A DNA stretch of 11,203 nucleotides, from the NCBI GenBank assembly GCA_002781805.1, contig PFFZ01000017.1:1-11203 (forward strand). Direction: 5' to 3'. Below are positions 1-5,694 of this stretch, in pieces. Origin of the DNA: Nitrosopumilales archaeon CG15_BIG_FIL_POST_REV_8_21_14_020_37_12. GTDB taxonomy: Archaea > Thermoproteota > Nitrososphaeria > Nitrososphaerales > Nitrosopumilaceae. Position numbers and translations under genes: made by a program. Below the pieces are notes generated by a model. That model had not been told where the DNA came from, did not search any database, and saw nothing but the letters and a program-made list of their open reading frames with translations. Position 1 is the first letter of the stretch. The number at the start of each line of letters is the position of its first letter.

Positions 1-219
1 GATCCTACAGGTGCAGGAGACTCTTTTGCAGGTGCAATGATTGGATATCTTGCAAGTAAAAACTCAACTAATTTATCAGAAATAAAAAAAGCAGTAGTGT
101 ATGGAAATGTTTTAGGTTCTTTTGCAGTGGAAAGATATGGTTTAGACGGATTATTAAATTTAAGAAAATCCGATATTTTAAGAAGAGTTAGAACATATGA
201 AAAAATGATTCGTTTTTAA
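1..219 (+). CDS. PfkB-family carbohydrate/nucleoside kinase, C-terminal fragment
   Basis: The reading frame is open from base 1, so the gene begins upstream of the window; about 72 C-terminal residues are visible. It opens with DPTGAGDSFAGA, the second PfkB/ribokinase-family signature. In this family the GAGD loop forms the anion hole for the transferred phosphate, and its Asp is the catalytic base that activates the substrate hydroxyl. The rest is the usual C-terminal helical tail, ending in a basic stretch (RRVRTYEKMIRF). The enzyme should transfer phosphate from ATP to a sugar or nucleoside in the cytosol. The substrate cannot be told, because the lid and substrate-binding residues lie outside the window. 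An internal ATG at base 37 is not a credible start, since it would remove the catalytic motif. Family certain, specificity unknown. Confidence 0.9.
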   Translation, partial: DPTGAGDSFAGAMIGYLASKNSTNLSEIKKAVVYGNVLGSFAVERYGLDGLLNLRKSDILRRVRTYEKMIRF

Positions 220-222
220 AAA
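215..222 (+). promoter_or_regulatory. TATA box of the dUTPase-like gene
   Basis: TTTAAAAA overlaps the stop codon of the preceding kinase gene and lies 24-31 bases before the ATG at 246. That is the normal archaeal TATA-to-start-site distance if the transcript is leaderless. It favours ATG 246 over ATG 258. Poly-A context lowers certainty. Confidence 0.45.
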
Positions 223-245
223 AACTTAAGTTCAGTTGTTTTCAA

Positions 246-611
246 ATGTTATCAAGCATGTCACAAGAAAATTCACAAAAGGATGATCGTTTAGAAACTA
301 TATTCAAATTGCAAAAAGGGTTATCCGATATGATGAAGTTGGATAGATATCCAAAAGACTCTGAAGGTAAAGTTTCTGCATTATGTACTGCAATCATACA
401 TGAGGCAGTAGAATTACAGAGAACTACAAATTGGAAATGGTGGAAAACTCCAACGCTATTTAACGAAGATGAAGCAAGAGAAGAACTAATTGACATATGG
501 CATTTTGTCGTTCAAGCATCATTAGAACTGAATTTGACTCCAGATGACATCTTAGATCAATATAAGAAAAAAAATAAAATTAATCGTGAAAGGCAAAGAA
601 ATGGATATTAA
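246..611 (+). CDS. dimeric dUTPase-like (MazG-superfamily, all-alpha) NTP pyrophosphatase
   Basis: This 121-residue all-helical protein fits the dUTPase_2 / all-alpha NTP-pyrophosphatase superfamily, whose members hydrolyse dUTP or related nucleotides to the monophosphate plus PPi. The metal-binding pattern is visible as E53xxE56 (in HEAVELQ) and E80xxD83 (in EELIDIWHF). A WKWW aromatic patch follows the first helix, and the C-terminal tail LDQYKKKNKINRERQRNGY matches the family's Y..KN..N..RQ..GY ending. The likely role is dUTP removal, keeping uracil out of DNA and supplying dUMP; dCTP or other substrates cannot be excluded. Start ATG 246 is chosen because TATA spacing fits a leaderless transcript; ATG 258 (MSQEN) is the alternative. 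The last four bases overlap the stop of the convergent gene. Confidence 0.85.
   Translation: MLSSMSQENSQKDDRLETIFKLQKGLSDMMKLDRYPKDSEGKVSALCTAIIHEAVELQRTTNWKWWKTPTLFNEDEAREELIDIWHFVVQASLELNLTPDDILDQYKKKNKINRERQRNGY
567..574 (-). terminator. possible poly-T terminator for the minus-strand MtrA-like/aminotransferase operon
   Basis: Eight A on the plus strand read as T8 on the minus strand, about 35 bases past the stop codon of the MtrA-like gene. It lies inside the Lys-rich C-terminal coding region of the convergent dUTPase-like gene. Archaeal RNA polymerase terminates at T-runs without needing a hairpin. Position fits, but no transcript data support it. Confidence 0.35.
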
Positions 612-1081
612 CTGATTATTTTTTGTTTTATTGCTTCAATATTTGTTTCGTTAATCATATCTACCAGTACAACTTCTTTTTGAAAATAATGGATTTCATC
701 TTGCGTTACACCAAGTAGTGGTTCTGGGCTTGTTGAGCCAATGATTTTTCCCTTATCATCAATGCCATTTTTGTGTAATGCAAATAATGAATGCCCTGCT
801 TTATGACCCCATACTTCTTTGCCACACACAATTATGGTCTTGATGTTTTTATTTTTATTAACATATTTGATGATAGAATCAATTCCCTTATTCTCAGAAA
901 AAAGTCTGCCTACAATGTAAATGTGGTTCAAAATTTCAGAATTTGCAATATTTTTGAGCAAGTCAATGCTGGATAGAGTGCATATGGCTATAGATGAAGA
1001 ATTGTTTCCAATGTATGATTCTTCCGGGATTGGAAGAATTATTTTGCATAACGTACCAATAATATTTCCAATATCATTCAT
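608..1081 (-). CDS. stand-alone MtrA-like (methyltransferase subunit A family) protein
   Basis: The 157 residues align by eye with the soluble corrinoid-binding domain of MtrA, subunit A of the methanogen tetrahydromethanopterin:coenzyme M methyltransferase. Matching features are VGRLFSENKGIDSII (MtrA: AGPCKTENLGIEK), then IIVCGKEVWGHKAGHSLFALHKNGID (MtrA: ILCGAEVxGHxTGQSIxALHxNGVD), and FQKEVVLVDMI. H93 in GKEVWGH aligns with the His that ligates cobalt in MtrA. The C-terminal membrane anchor of methanogen MtrA is absent, and no other Mtr subunit is visible, so a cytosolic corrinoid methyl carrier or sensor is more likely than a sodium pump subunit. The gene starts with ATG, has a weak GTGA ribosome site 8 bases upstream, and overlaps the aminotransferase by 8 bases, implying translational coupling. 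Family assignment is strong; function is inferred. Confidence 0.8.
   Translation of the reverse strand: MNDIGNIIGTLCKIILPIPEESYIGNNSSSIAICTLSSIDLLKNIANSEILNHIYIVGRLFSENKGIDSIIKYVNKNKNIKTIIVCGKEVWGHKAGHSLFALHKNGIDDKGKIIGSTSPEPLLGVTQDEIHYFQKEVVLVDMINETNIEAIKQKIIS
616..632 (+). terminator. T-rich terminator after the dUTPase-like gene
   Basis: TTATTTTTTGTTTTATT begins five bases after the dUTPase-like stop codon and carries T6 and T4 runs on the plus strand, the typical hairpin-free archaeal terminator. It lies within the C-terminal codons of the convergent MtrA-like gene. Confidence 0.4.
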
Positions 1082-2162
1082 TTAGTATTTCACGAAGGGA
1101 TCTGGCTATAAATTCTATATTTTTGGATGTAACTTTTGGATGAATTGGTAGTGATAATACCCTAGATGCTGCCCAATCAGTTATGGGTAATCTAATTTTT
1201 TGTTTGTAAAAAGGAGTTTTATGGACTGGGGTTGGGTAATATGCTGCAGCACCAATTCCTTTCTGATTAAGTTTTTTCAAAACTTTATTCCTATTTGCAA
1301 TGTTAATTGTATACAGATACCAATTTACATTTTCATATTGTCGTTGAGTTGGGATTCCAATTTTTAAATCAGATAATATCTTAGAAAGTAAAGTGGCATT
1401 TTTTTTTCTTGCTGCTAGAAATTTTGGAAGTTTTTTCATTTGTATGGATGCTATTGCTGCATTGATTTCTGGTAATCTAAGATTCAATCCGAATATTTTA
1501 GTATCATATCCATGAACCATCCCATGATTTCGAATCATTAGTAATCTGTCTCGTAGATTTTTGTCATTTGTCACAATAAATCCGCCCTCACCTGCAGTCA
1601 TAACTTTTGCAGGATACATACTGTAGCACCCTAAATCAAAAAATGTTCCGGTATGCTTCCCCCTAAAAGTCGAACCGAGTGATTGTGCAGAATCTTCTAC
1701 GATCATTAGACTATATTTTTTTGCAATTTCTGAAATTCTATCTACATATGCAACATTACCGTATAGATGAACTGGTATGATTGCCTTTGTTTTTTTGGTG
1801 ATTTTTCTTTTAAGGTCACTAGGATCCATAGTGTAGTTATCCTTAAGAATATCAACAAAGACAGGCTTTGCTCCAGTAGATACGACTGCATTAGCAGTTG
1901 CAACAAAAGTAAATGAAGGAACTAGTACCTCATCACCTTTTTTTATATCTAAAGCATAAAGTGCAGCTTGCAGTGCAGCTGTTCCAGAATTCACAGCAAT
2001 GGCATATTTTGATTTAACAAAGGTTGCGGCCAATTTTTCAAACTCCTGAACATGTTTTCCTCCATGATTTGCAGCTGAGGTAAGTGAACCCTTTTTTAGT
2101 ACGGAAGTAACAGCAAAAATTTCTTCTTTTCCTACAAATGGTATATTGATTGCAATATTCAA
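1074..2162 (-). CDS. DegT/DnrJ/EryC1/StrS-family PLP aminotransferase
   Basis: This full-length (362 residues) type I fold PLP enzyme is of the kind that aminates keto-sugars for surface glycans or secondary products. Motifs in order: VNSGTAALQAAL (phosphate loop), PSFTFVATANAV, VEDSAQSLGS with D157 facing the pyridine nitrogen, YPAKVMTAGEGGFIVT with K186 as Schiff-base lysine, then RNHG and LNLRLPEINAAI. The C-terminal half has the NWYLYTI and YYPTPVHKTPFY elements of the family. Two TTG codons compete as start. The one at 2162 is preferred: a TATA box 24-31 bases upstream places the transcript start there, and AAGGAG is 8 bases away, against only 2 for the TTG at 2168. It is the first gene of a two-gene unit with the MtrA-like protein. 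No glycosyltransferase or sugar-nucleotide enzyme is nearby, so the substrate is unknown. Confidence 0.9.
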   Translation of the reverse strand: MNIAINIPFVGKEEIFAVTSVLKKGSLTSAANHGGKHVQEFEKLAATFVKSKYAIAVNSGTAALQAALYALDIKKGDEVLVPSFTFVATANAVVSTGAKPVFVDILKDNYTMDPSDLKRKITKKTKAIIPVHLYGNVAYVDRISEIAKKYSLMIVEDSAQSLGSTFRGKHTGTFFDLGCYSMYPAKVMTAGEGGFIVTNDKNLRDRLLMIRNHGMVHGYDTKIFGLNLRLPEINAAIASIQMKKLPKFLAARKKNATLLSKILSDLKIGIPTQRQYENVNWYLYTINIANRNKVLKKLNQKGIGAAAYYPTPVHKTPFYKQKIRLPITDWAASRVLSLPIHPKVTSKNIEFIARSLREILNE

Positions 2163-2185
2163 TAGCAATTCTCCTTATAACTAGT

Positions 2186-2193
2186 CTATAAAT
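2186..2193 (-). promoter_or_regulatory. TATA box of the aminotransferase/MtrA-like operon
   Basis: Read on the minus strand this is TTTATAGA, 24-31 bases before the TTG at 2162. It lies in a 76-base divergent promoter region shared with the membrane-protein gene. The spacing supports a leaderless TTG start. Confidence 0.55.
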
Positions 2194-2212
2194 CTCATCA
2201 AATTCGTATGAA

Positions 2213-2220
2213 TTTTTATA
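2213..2220 (+). promoter_or_regulatory. TATA box of the membrane-protein gene
   Basis: TTTTTATA lies 25-32 bases before the ATG at 2245, placing the start site at or next to that codon. It argues against the upstream in-frame TTG at 2230, which would lie only about ten bases after the TATA box. Confidence 0.6.
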
Positions 2221-2244
2221 TTTCAAAATTTGGAAAATCGCATA

Positions 2245-2808
2245 ATGAAATCACAACATCTTGGAAAAAACGATCCAGGTTACAGAGTTTATCTCTACAT
2301 TTTCTATGTATGTGGATTCATCATGGTTACATCATTAGTATTTGGAGTTTATGTTACAACGCTTGAATGGATTGAAAATGGAACATATGTTATGGGTGAG
2401 GCTATTCACAATACAGAAATCCCGTTTGAGAATTTTGCCAGAGTCTCAACATGGATATTTTTTTCGACTATAATCGGTTGGTATTGTGTTTCTAGAATTG
2501 GGTGGAAAAGAACCGCAGGCAATAAGATTGTTGGGGTAAAAATGGCACTACTGCAATTAATGCTCTTAGGATTTACAATTATTACATTCTATGAAGTATT
2601 GTACAACTTTACGGTACTGAATGCACATATTACAGCCGGCATGATTGGTGGACAGATTCCAGATATAGACAGATTGTCTATAGCATATCCTGATCCTCAA
2701 AGACCATGGAATCTTGTTTTTGCAACAAAAGTTTTTCTTGCAGCATTTATCATAAGCGCCCATGCATTTTATCTTAGTACTAAGCCACGGAAAAATTTGG
2801 ATGATTAA
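2245..2808 (+). CDS. conserved-looking four-helix integral membrane protein, unknown function
   Basis: The 187-residue protein has four hydrophobic segments: about residues 16-40 (YIFYVCGFIMVTSLVFGVYV), 66-87 (TWIFFSTIIGWYCVSRIGW), 98-122 (ALLQLMLLGFTIITFYEVLY) and 160-180 (LVFATKVFLAAFIISAHAFY). Two polar loops between helices contain acidic and His residues (EAIHNTEIPFENFARV and GGQIPDIDRLSIAYPDPQRPW). It should lie in the cytoplasmic membrane. I do not recognise a named family. Overall size recalls small subunits of archaeal membrane oxidases or of AMO, but it lacks the AmoC and AmoA signatures I know, so no such role is claimed. Start ATG 2245 is chosen from TATA spacing; TTG 2230 would add five residues. 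It converges with the following minus-strand gene with a 5-base gap. Confidence 0.8.
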   Translation: MKSQHLGKNDPGYRVYLYIFYVCGFIMVTSLVFGVYVTTLEWIENGTYVMGEAIHNTEIPFENFARVSTWIFFSTIIGWYCVSRIGWKRTAGNKIVGVKMALLQLMLLGFTIITFYEVLYNFTVLNAHITAGMIGGQIPDIDRLSIAYPDPQRPWNLVFATKVFLAAFIISAHAFYLSTKPRKNLDD

Positions 2809-2813
2809 CTTAA

Positions 2814-3194
2814 TTATTTTTCAAAATTGAATAGTTTTCCTAGTTTTTCTTGATCAGATTTGACTTTGCCAAATGCTTTTCTATGCATGGAGTTACAAAA
2901 TTTGACTTTTTTTGCGCGTGGATCATTTTTTCGTGTTTCGGGAATTATTCTGCCACACCATAAACAAAATTCATTTTTAGGATCACCAAGAGACCAACCC
3001 TCAAATGTACAATCATAATATCCTTTTTCCTTTGGCCTAATCGAGTTTAGAAAATCACCATTCTCTGATGGAATCCAAATATTTTTTGTCTTGGGATGGA
3101 ATGGTTTATTCCATTTGTGGGTTTTTTGATTCCATTTTATGTTATTTAGAGAACAAAATTTTCTGAATTTTTCCTCAAAATGTCGCGAAACCAT
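2814..3194 (-). CDS. small zinc-binding (CxxC...CxxxH) protein, unknown function
   Basis: The 126-residue basic, Trp-rich protein carries a probable zinc site: C77-x2-C80 in FCLWCGRIIPE and C100-x3-H104 in KFCNSMHRKAF. The layout resembles treble-clef/zinc-ribbon modules in which the second knuckle normally reads FCS..C; here His replaces the last Cys. The N-terminal half (residues 1-60) is rich in Lys and Trp (WNQKTHKWNKPFHP) and could bind nucleic acid, but nothing proves that. There is no signal peptide or membrane segment. Start ATG 3194 is the first Met; a weak AT-rich TATA-like stretch lies near 3218-3227 on the minus strand. I recognise no named family. The coding nature is supported by an open frame of normal composition and the intact zinc pattern. 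Confidence 0.7.
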   Translation of the reverse strand: MVSRHFEEKFRKFCSLNNIKWNQKTHKWNKPFHPKTKNIWIPSENGDFLNSIRPKEKGYYDCTFEGWSLGDPKNEFCLWCGRIIPETRKNDPRAKKVKFCNSMHRKAFGKVKSDQEKLGKLFNFEK

Positions 3195-3280
3195 AAAAAT
3201 TTACGACATTATTAGCTATGAAAATATTCTGATCATTGAGTTCAAAGTAGAAAGTGGAATAATAAGAATTTACAAGTAGT

Positions 3281-3288
3281 TTTTTTAT
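3281..3288 (+). promoter_or_regulatory. TATA box of the tandem zinc-finger gene
   Basis: TTTTTTAT lies exactly 24-31 bases before ATG 3312, fitting a leaderless transcript. The rest of the 117-base divergent intergenic region (3195-3311) shows no other clear element. Confidence 0.5.
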
Positions 3289-3311
3289 TAGAACAATCAT
3301 TCTATGATGTA

Positions 3312-3500
3312 ATGGGATTCTTTAGTTCTAGTTCAAACGGTACAAAATGTAAAAAATGTGGAACCGTTTTGCCAGATTCAGAGAGATTAAAAAAGCACGA
3401 AGAAAAGGCACACAACAAAAAAAATGAGAAGTGTAGGACATGTGGTAATGAATTTCATACAAATGAAGAATTAAGAAAGCACAAGAAAACTTGTAAATAA
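3312..3500 (+). CDS. tandem C2H2/C2HC zinc-finger miniprotein
   Basis: The protein has 62 residues, almost all of them two classical zinc fingers. Finger 1 is C13-x2-C16-x12-H29-x4-H34 and finger 2 is C41-x2-C44-x12-H57-x3-C61, a C2HC variant ending one residue before the C-terminus. Each has the hydrophobic Leu before the first His (SERLKKHE, NEELRKHKK) typical of the beta-beta-alpha finger. Lys-rich helices suggest nucleic-acid binding, though protein binding is also possible. The short N-terminus MGFFSSSSNG is flexible. It is probably a cytosolic regulator or adaptor; the target is unknown. ATG 3312 is supported by TATA spacing. It converges with the next gene with a 3-base gap. Confidence 0.85.
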   Translation: MGFFSSSSNGTKCKKCGTVLPDSERLKKHEEKAHNKKNEKCRTCGNEFHTNEELRKHKKTCK

Positions 3501-3503
3501 TTT

Positions 3504-3713
3504 TTAAGAATTCAATCCAGATTCATATTGGGGTTGTCTTTTTAGAGCTTTTTCAATTGCATCTAAATTTGCTATTTCATTTTTTGAATTCATTGTTAAC
3601 ACTTTGATTATTTCTGGACCCAGTTGTACTGACTGTTCTGGTAATGTTTCAAGAAATTTTTGAAGTCCTTTTTTATAATTTTCAATAAGTTCCAAGCCTT
3701 CTTCAAGAGTCAT
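3504..3713 (-). CDS. small helical protein of unknown function
   Basis: The 69-residue protein is predicted mainly helical and amphipathic: MTLEEGLELIENYKKGLQKFLE, then an EIIKVL segment, then NEIANLDAIEKALKRQ. It has no Cys, no membrane segment and no signal peptide, and I recognise no family. Support for it being real is its position filling the space between two well-supported genes, its tight 3-base convergence with the zinc-finger gene, and a TATA-like AATATTTGAA near 3737-3746 on the minus strand at about the right distance from ATG 3713. It shares a divergent promoter region with the TyrRS gene. Confidence 0.6.
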   Translation of the reverse strand: MTLEEGLELIENYKKGLQKFLETLPEQSVQLGPEIIKVLTMNSKNEIANLDAIEKALKRQPQYESGLNS

Positions 3714-3782
3714 AACTCTTTTTGAATTATCTAGTATTCAAATATTACAAATTGTATGTTTGTAATCAATTTTTTAAATAGC

Positions 3783-3790
3783 TTTATAGG
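3783..3790 (+). promoter_or_regulatory. TATA box of tyrS
   Basis: TTTATAGG lies 25-32 bases before the TTG at 3815. An in-frame TGA at 3806 forbids any earlier start, so this spacing supports a leaderless message that begins at, or within a base of, the TTG codon. Confidence 0.6.
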
Positions 3791-3814
3791 CATATTTCTC
3801 AGAATTGATTTGAT

Positions 3815-4861
3815 TTGGATATTACTGAAAAAGTTGATTTGATTGAACGGCCTCCAACTGAAGAAGTAGTTACTCATGATGAGCTAGTAGATTTGTTCAA
3901 AACAAACTCATCACCAAAACACTACATCGGTTTGGAGATATCAGGTTTTTTGCATTTGGGTAGTTTGATTAGTACTGGTTTTAAAATTAATGATTTTGTA
4001 AAAGCTGGTGTAAAGTGTACGGTATTTCTTGCAGACTGGCACACATTGATCAATGACAAGCTTGGTGGAGATTGGGAGATCATTTCAAAAGTTTCAAAAT
4101 ATTATCACGATGCTTTTAAAATTGTATGTCCTGAAGTGAAAATTGTCCTAGGTTCTGAGCTTTATCAAGAAAAAACAGAATACTGGTCTGAATTAGTAAA
4201 ATTTACCAAACATATGTCACTTGCAAGAACTATGAGAACTCTGACAATAATGGGCCGTTCAGAAAATGAAGAAAAGATTGATCTTGCAAAATTACTGTAC
4301 CCACCAATGCAGGCTGTAGATATTCACTCGTTGGATGTAGATATTGCTCATGCAGGTATGGATCAAAGAAAGATCCACATGTTGGTAAGGGAAATATTTC
4401 CAAAAATGAAGTGGAAAGTGCCTGTTGCAGTTCATCATAAATTATTACCAGGTTTGTCAAAACCAGATGAAGGCAATGATTCTCAAATTTTAGGAAAAAT
4501 GAGCAAATCTGATCCAAATTCGGGCGTATTTGTTCATAATACTGATGATGAGATCAAAAAGAAGATCAGTAAAGCATGGTGTGAAGAAGCAAATATTCAA
4601 AATAATCCGTTATTAGAAATTTCAAGACATGTAATTTTCCATGAATTTAAAGAAATGAAAGTTGAAAGACCTGAAAAATTTGGCGGTAATGTATCATATT
4701 CAGATTATACTCAACTTCAAAAAGACTTTGAAGAAAGAAAATTACACCCTGGTGATTTGAAACAAACAGTAGGGAGTTACTTGGTAAAAATTATTTCTCC
4801 AATTAGAGAAAAGCTAAATCTTAGCGAAGAGATCTATGACGCAATAAAAAAGAGCTATTAA
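3815..4861 (+). CDS. tyrS: tyrosyl-tRNA synthetase, archaeal type
   Basis: This class I synthetase, 348 residues and full length for the archaeal TyrRS, charges tRNA-Tyr with tyrosine in the cytosol. In order: the tyrosine/ATP site YIGLEISGFLHLGS (HIGH-equivalent H47-L-G-S50), VFLADWHTLINDKLGGD, RTLTIMGRSE, then YPPMQAVDIHSLDVDIAHAGMDQRKIHML, which carries the tyrosine-recognition Y, Q and D residues, and the KMSKS loop at 228-232 (GKMSKSDP). The C-terminal helical anticodon region has RPEKFGGN and KLHPGDLKQTV, as in Methanocaldococcus and Sulfolobus TyrRS. The HLGS in place of HLGH and the LADWH..INNKLGGD-like segment resemble the crenarchaeal form as I recall it. The start is TTG, dictated by the upstream in-frame stop. 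Its TAA overlaps the convergent cbiH stop at TTAA. Confidence 0.96.
   Translation: MDITEKVDLIERPPTEEVVTHDELVDLFKTNSSPKHYIGLEISGFLHLGSLISTGFKINDFVKAGVKCTVFLADWHTLINDKLGGDWEIISKVSKYYHDAFKIVCPEVKIVLGSELYQEKTEYWSELVKFTKHMSLARTMRTLTIMGRSENEEKIDLAKLLYPPMQAVDIHSLDVDIAHAGMDQRKIHMLVREIFPKMKWKVPVAVHHKLLPGLSKPDEGNDSQILGKMSKSDPNSGVFVHNTDDEIKKKISKAWCEEANIQNNPLLEISRHVIFHEFKEMKVERPEKFGGNVSYSDYTQLQKDFEERKLHPGDLKQTVGSYLVKIISPIREKLNLSEEIYDAIKKSY
4846..4851 (-). terminator. possible poly-T terminator after cbiH
   Basis: Plus-strand A6 (T6 on the minus strand) lies 7-12 bases beyond the cbiH stop codon, inside the last lysine codons of tyrS. It is short, so this is a weak call. Confidence 0.25.
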
Positions 4862-5652
4862 ACTCTGAGATTAGGATTGGTTTGCTCTTCTAGATTGTAT
4901 TTAGATTTGTATCCTCTAGGATTAATCATCAAATCTTTGTAAGTGTAAGTGGAAGAGTTTCCAATGATAACAGTGCTAATCATTCCCAATTGATCAGCAT
5001 GGTTTGGAAGATCTTCCAAATTTGTTAAAACTACAGTTTGGGAGTCTCTAAAAGCTCCTTTGATTATTGCCACAGGTGTTGATGGTTTTCTGTATTTTAA
5101 AAGAATTTTTCTTGTATCCTGAAGTTGATGGATTCTTTTCTTACTAGCTGGATTGTATATTACAATGACAAAATCTCCTTGGGCGGCGGATTCTACTCTT
5201 TTTTCAATAACTTCCCAGGGTACAAGAAGATCACTCATACTAACAACTGCAAAATCAGTCATTAATGGAGAACCAATTATCGATGCACATGAATTCAAAG
5301 CAGATACTCCAGGAATAATTTCTACTTTAAGCCCATCTTTTGGATCCCAGCCTCTTTCTGCGAGTGTCTCATAAATTAACCCAGCCATGCCATAAATTCC
5401 AGGATCTCCGCTAGAGACAAGAGATACTATTTTTCCAGATTTTGCTAAATCAATGCATTGATGAGCACGTTCAACTTCTTGTGTCATAGCATAACGATAG
5501 ACTGTTTTTTCTTCGATTAAATCTTGAACCAAATTAACATATGTTTCATAACCTACAATTGTGTCACTTTCTGCAATTACTTGTTTAGCTCTAAACGTCA
5601 TATGATCATGATGTCCAGGGCCAACACCTACAATGTACAGTTTGCCAGTCAT
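4858..5652 (-). CDS. cbiH: precorrin-3B/cobalt-factor III C17-methyltransferase
   Basis: This 264-residue SAM-dependent tetrapyrrole methyltransferase methylates C17 and drives ring contraction in corrin-ring synthesis, toward cobalamin. Diagnostic motifs: VGVGPG near the N-terminus, the SSGDPGIYGMA loop (80-90), IIPGVSALNSCASIIGSPLMTDF and VVSMSDLLVPWEVIE, characteristic of CbiH/CobJ rather than CbiL or CbiF, then NPASKKR and the C-terminal VIIGNSSTYTYKDLMINPRGY. Length is that of a single-domain CbiH with no CbiG fusion. In an anaerobic-type archaeal pathway the name cbiH fits; cobJ is the aerobic equivalent. It is the last gene of the minus-strand run, 42 bases after the secreted-protein gene, with its own TATA box and a palindrome just before ATG 5652. 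No other cobalamin gene is in the window. Confidence 0.93.
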   Translation of the reverse strand: MTGKLYIVGVGPGHHDHMTFRAKQVIAESDTIVGYETYVNLVQDLIEEKTVYRYAMTQEVERAHQCIDLAKSGKIVSLVSSGDPGIYGMAGLIYETLAERGWDPKDGLKVEIIPGVSALNSCASIIGSPLMTDFAVVSMSDLLVPWEVIEKRVESAAQGDFVIVIYNPASKKRIHQLQDTRKILLKYRKPSTPVAIIKGAFRDSQTVVLTNLEDLPNHADQLGMISTVIIGNSSTYTYKDLMINPRGYKSKYNLEEQTNPNLRV

Positions 5653-5653
5653 T

Positions 5654-5674
5654 TTAAAATAAATTTTATTTTAA
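5654..5674. repeat. 21-base perfect palindrome between TATA box and start codon of cbiH
   Basis: TTAAAATAAA, a single T, then TTTATTTTAA: ten-base arms with a one-base centre and no mismatch. It occupies positions -2 to -22 relative to ATG 5652, between TATA box and start, where a bound repressor would block the polymerase. It contains only A and T, so a chance origin or a structural role is possible. Confidence 0.6.
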
Positions 5675-5675
5675 G

Positions 5676-5683
5676 TAATTTAT
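5676..5683 (-). promoter_or_regulatory. TATA box of cbiH
   Basis: Read on the minus strand this is ATAAATTA, exactly 24-31 bases before ATG 5652. It suggests cbiH has its own leaderless promoter although the upstream gene ends only 42 bases away. Confidence 0.5.
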
Positions 5684-5694
5684 CCCTTTAGCGA

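Noticed and set aside
242..496. 84-codon minus-strand ORF antisense to the dUTPase-like gene
   Set aside because: It is a mirror of a well-supported gene; its peptide is Ser-rich with no motif, and the plus-strand frame carries the metal-binding residues.
2230..2244. TTG at 2230 as start of the membrane protein
   Set aside because: It lies only about ten bases after the TATA box, while ATG 2245 is at the correct distance.
2245..2808. Identification of the membrane protein as AmoC or another AMO subunit
   Set aside because: It has similar size and several helices, but none of the AmoA/B/C sequence signatures I know are present and no amo gene is adjacent.
3195..3311. Possible small RNA or extra gene in the 117-base intergenic region
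   Set aside because: No hairpin, tRNA-like fold or open frame of useful length was seen; only the zinc-finger TATA box stands out.
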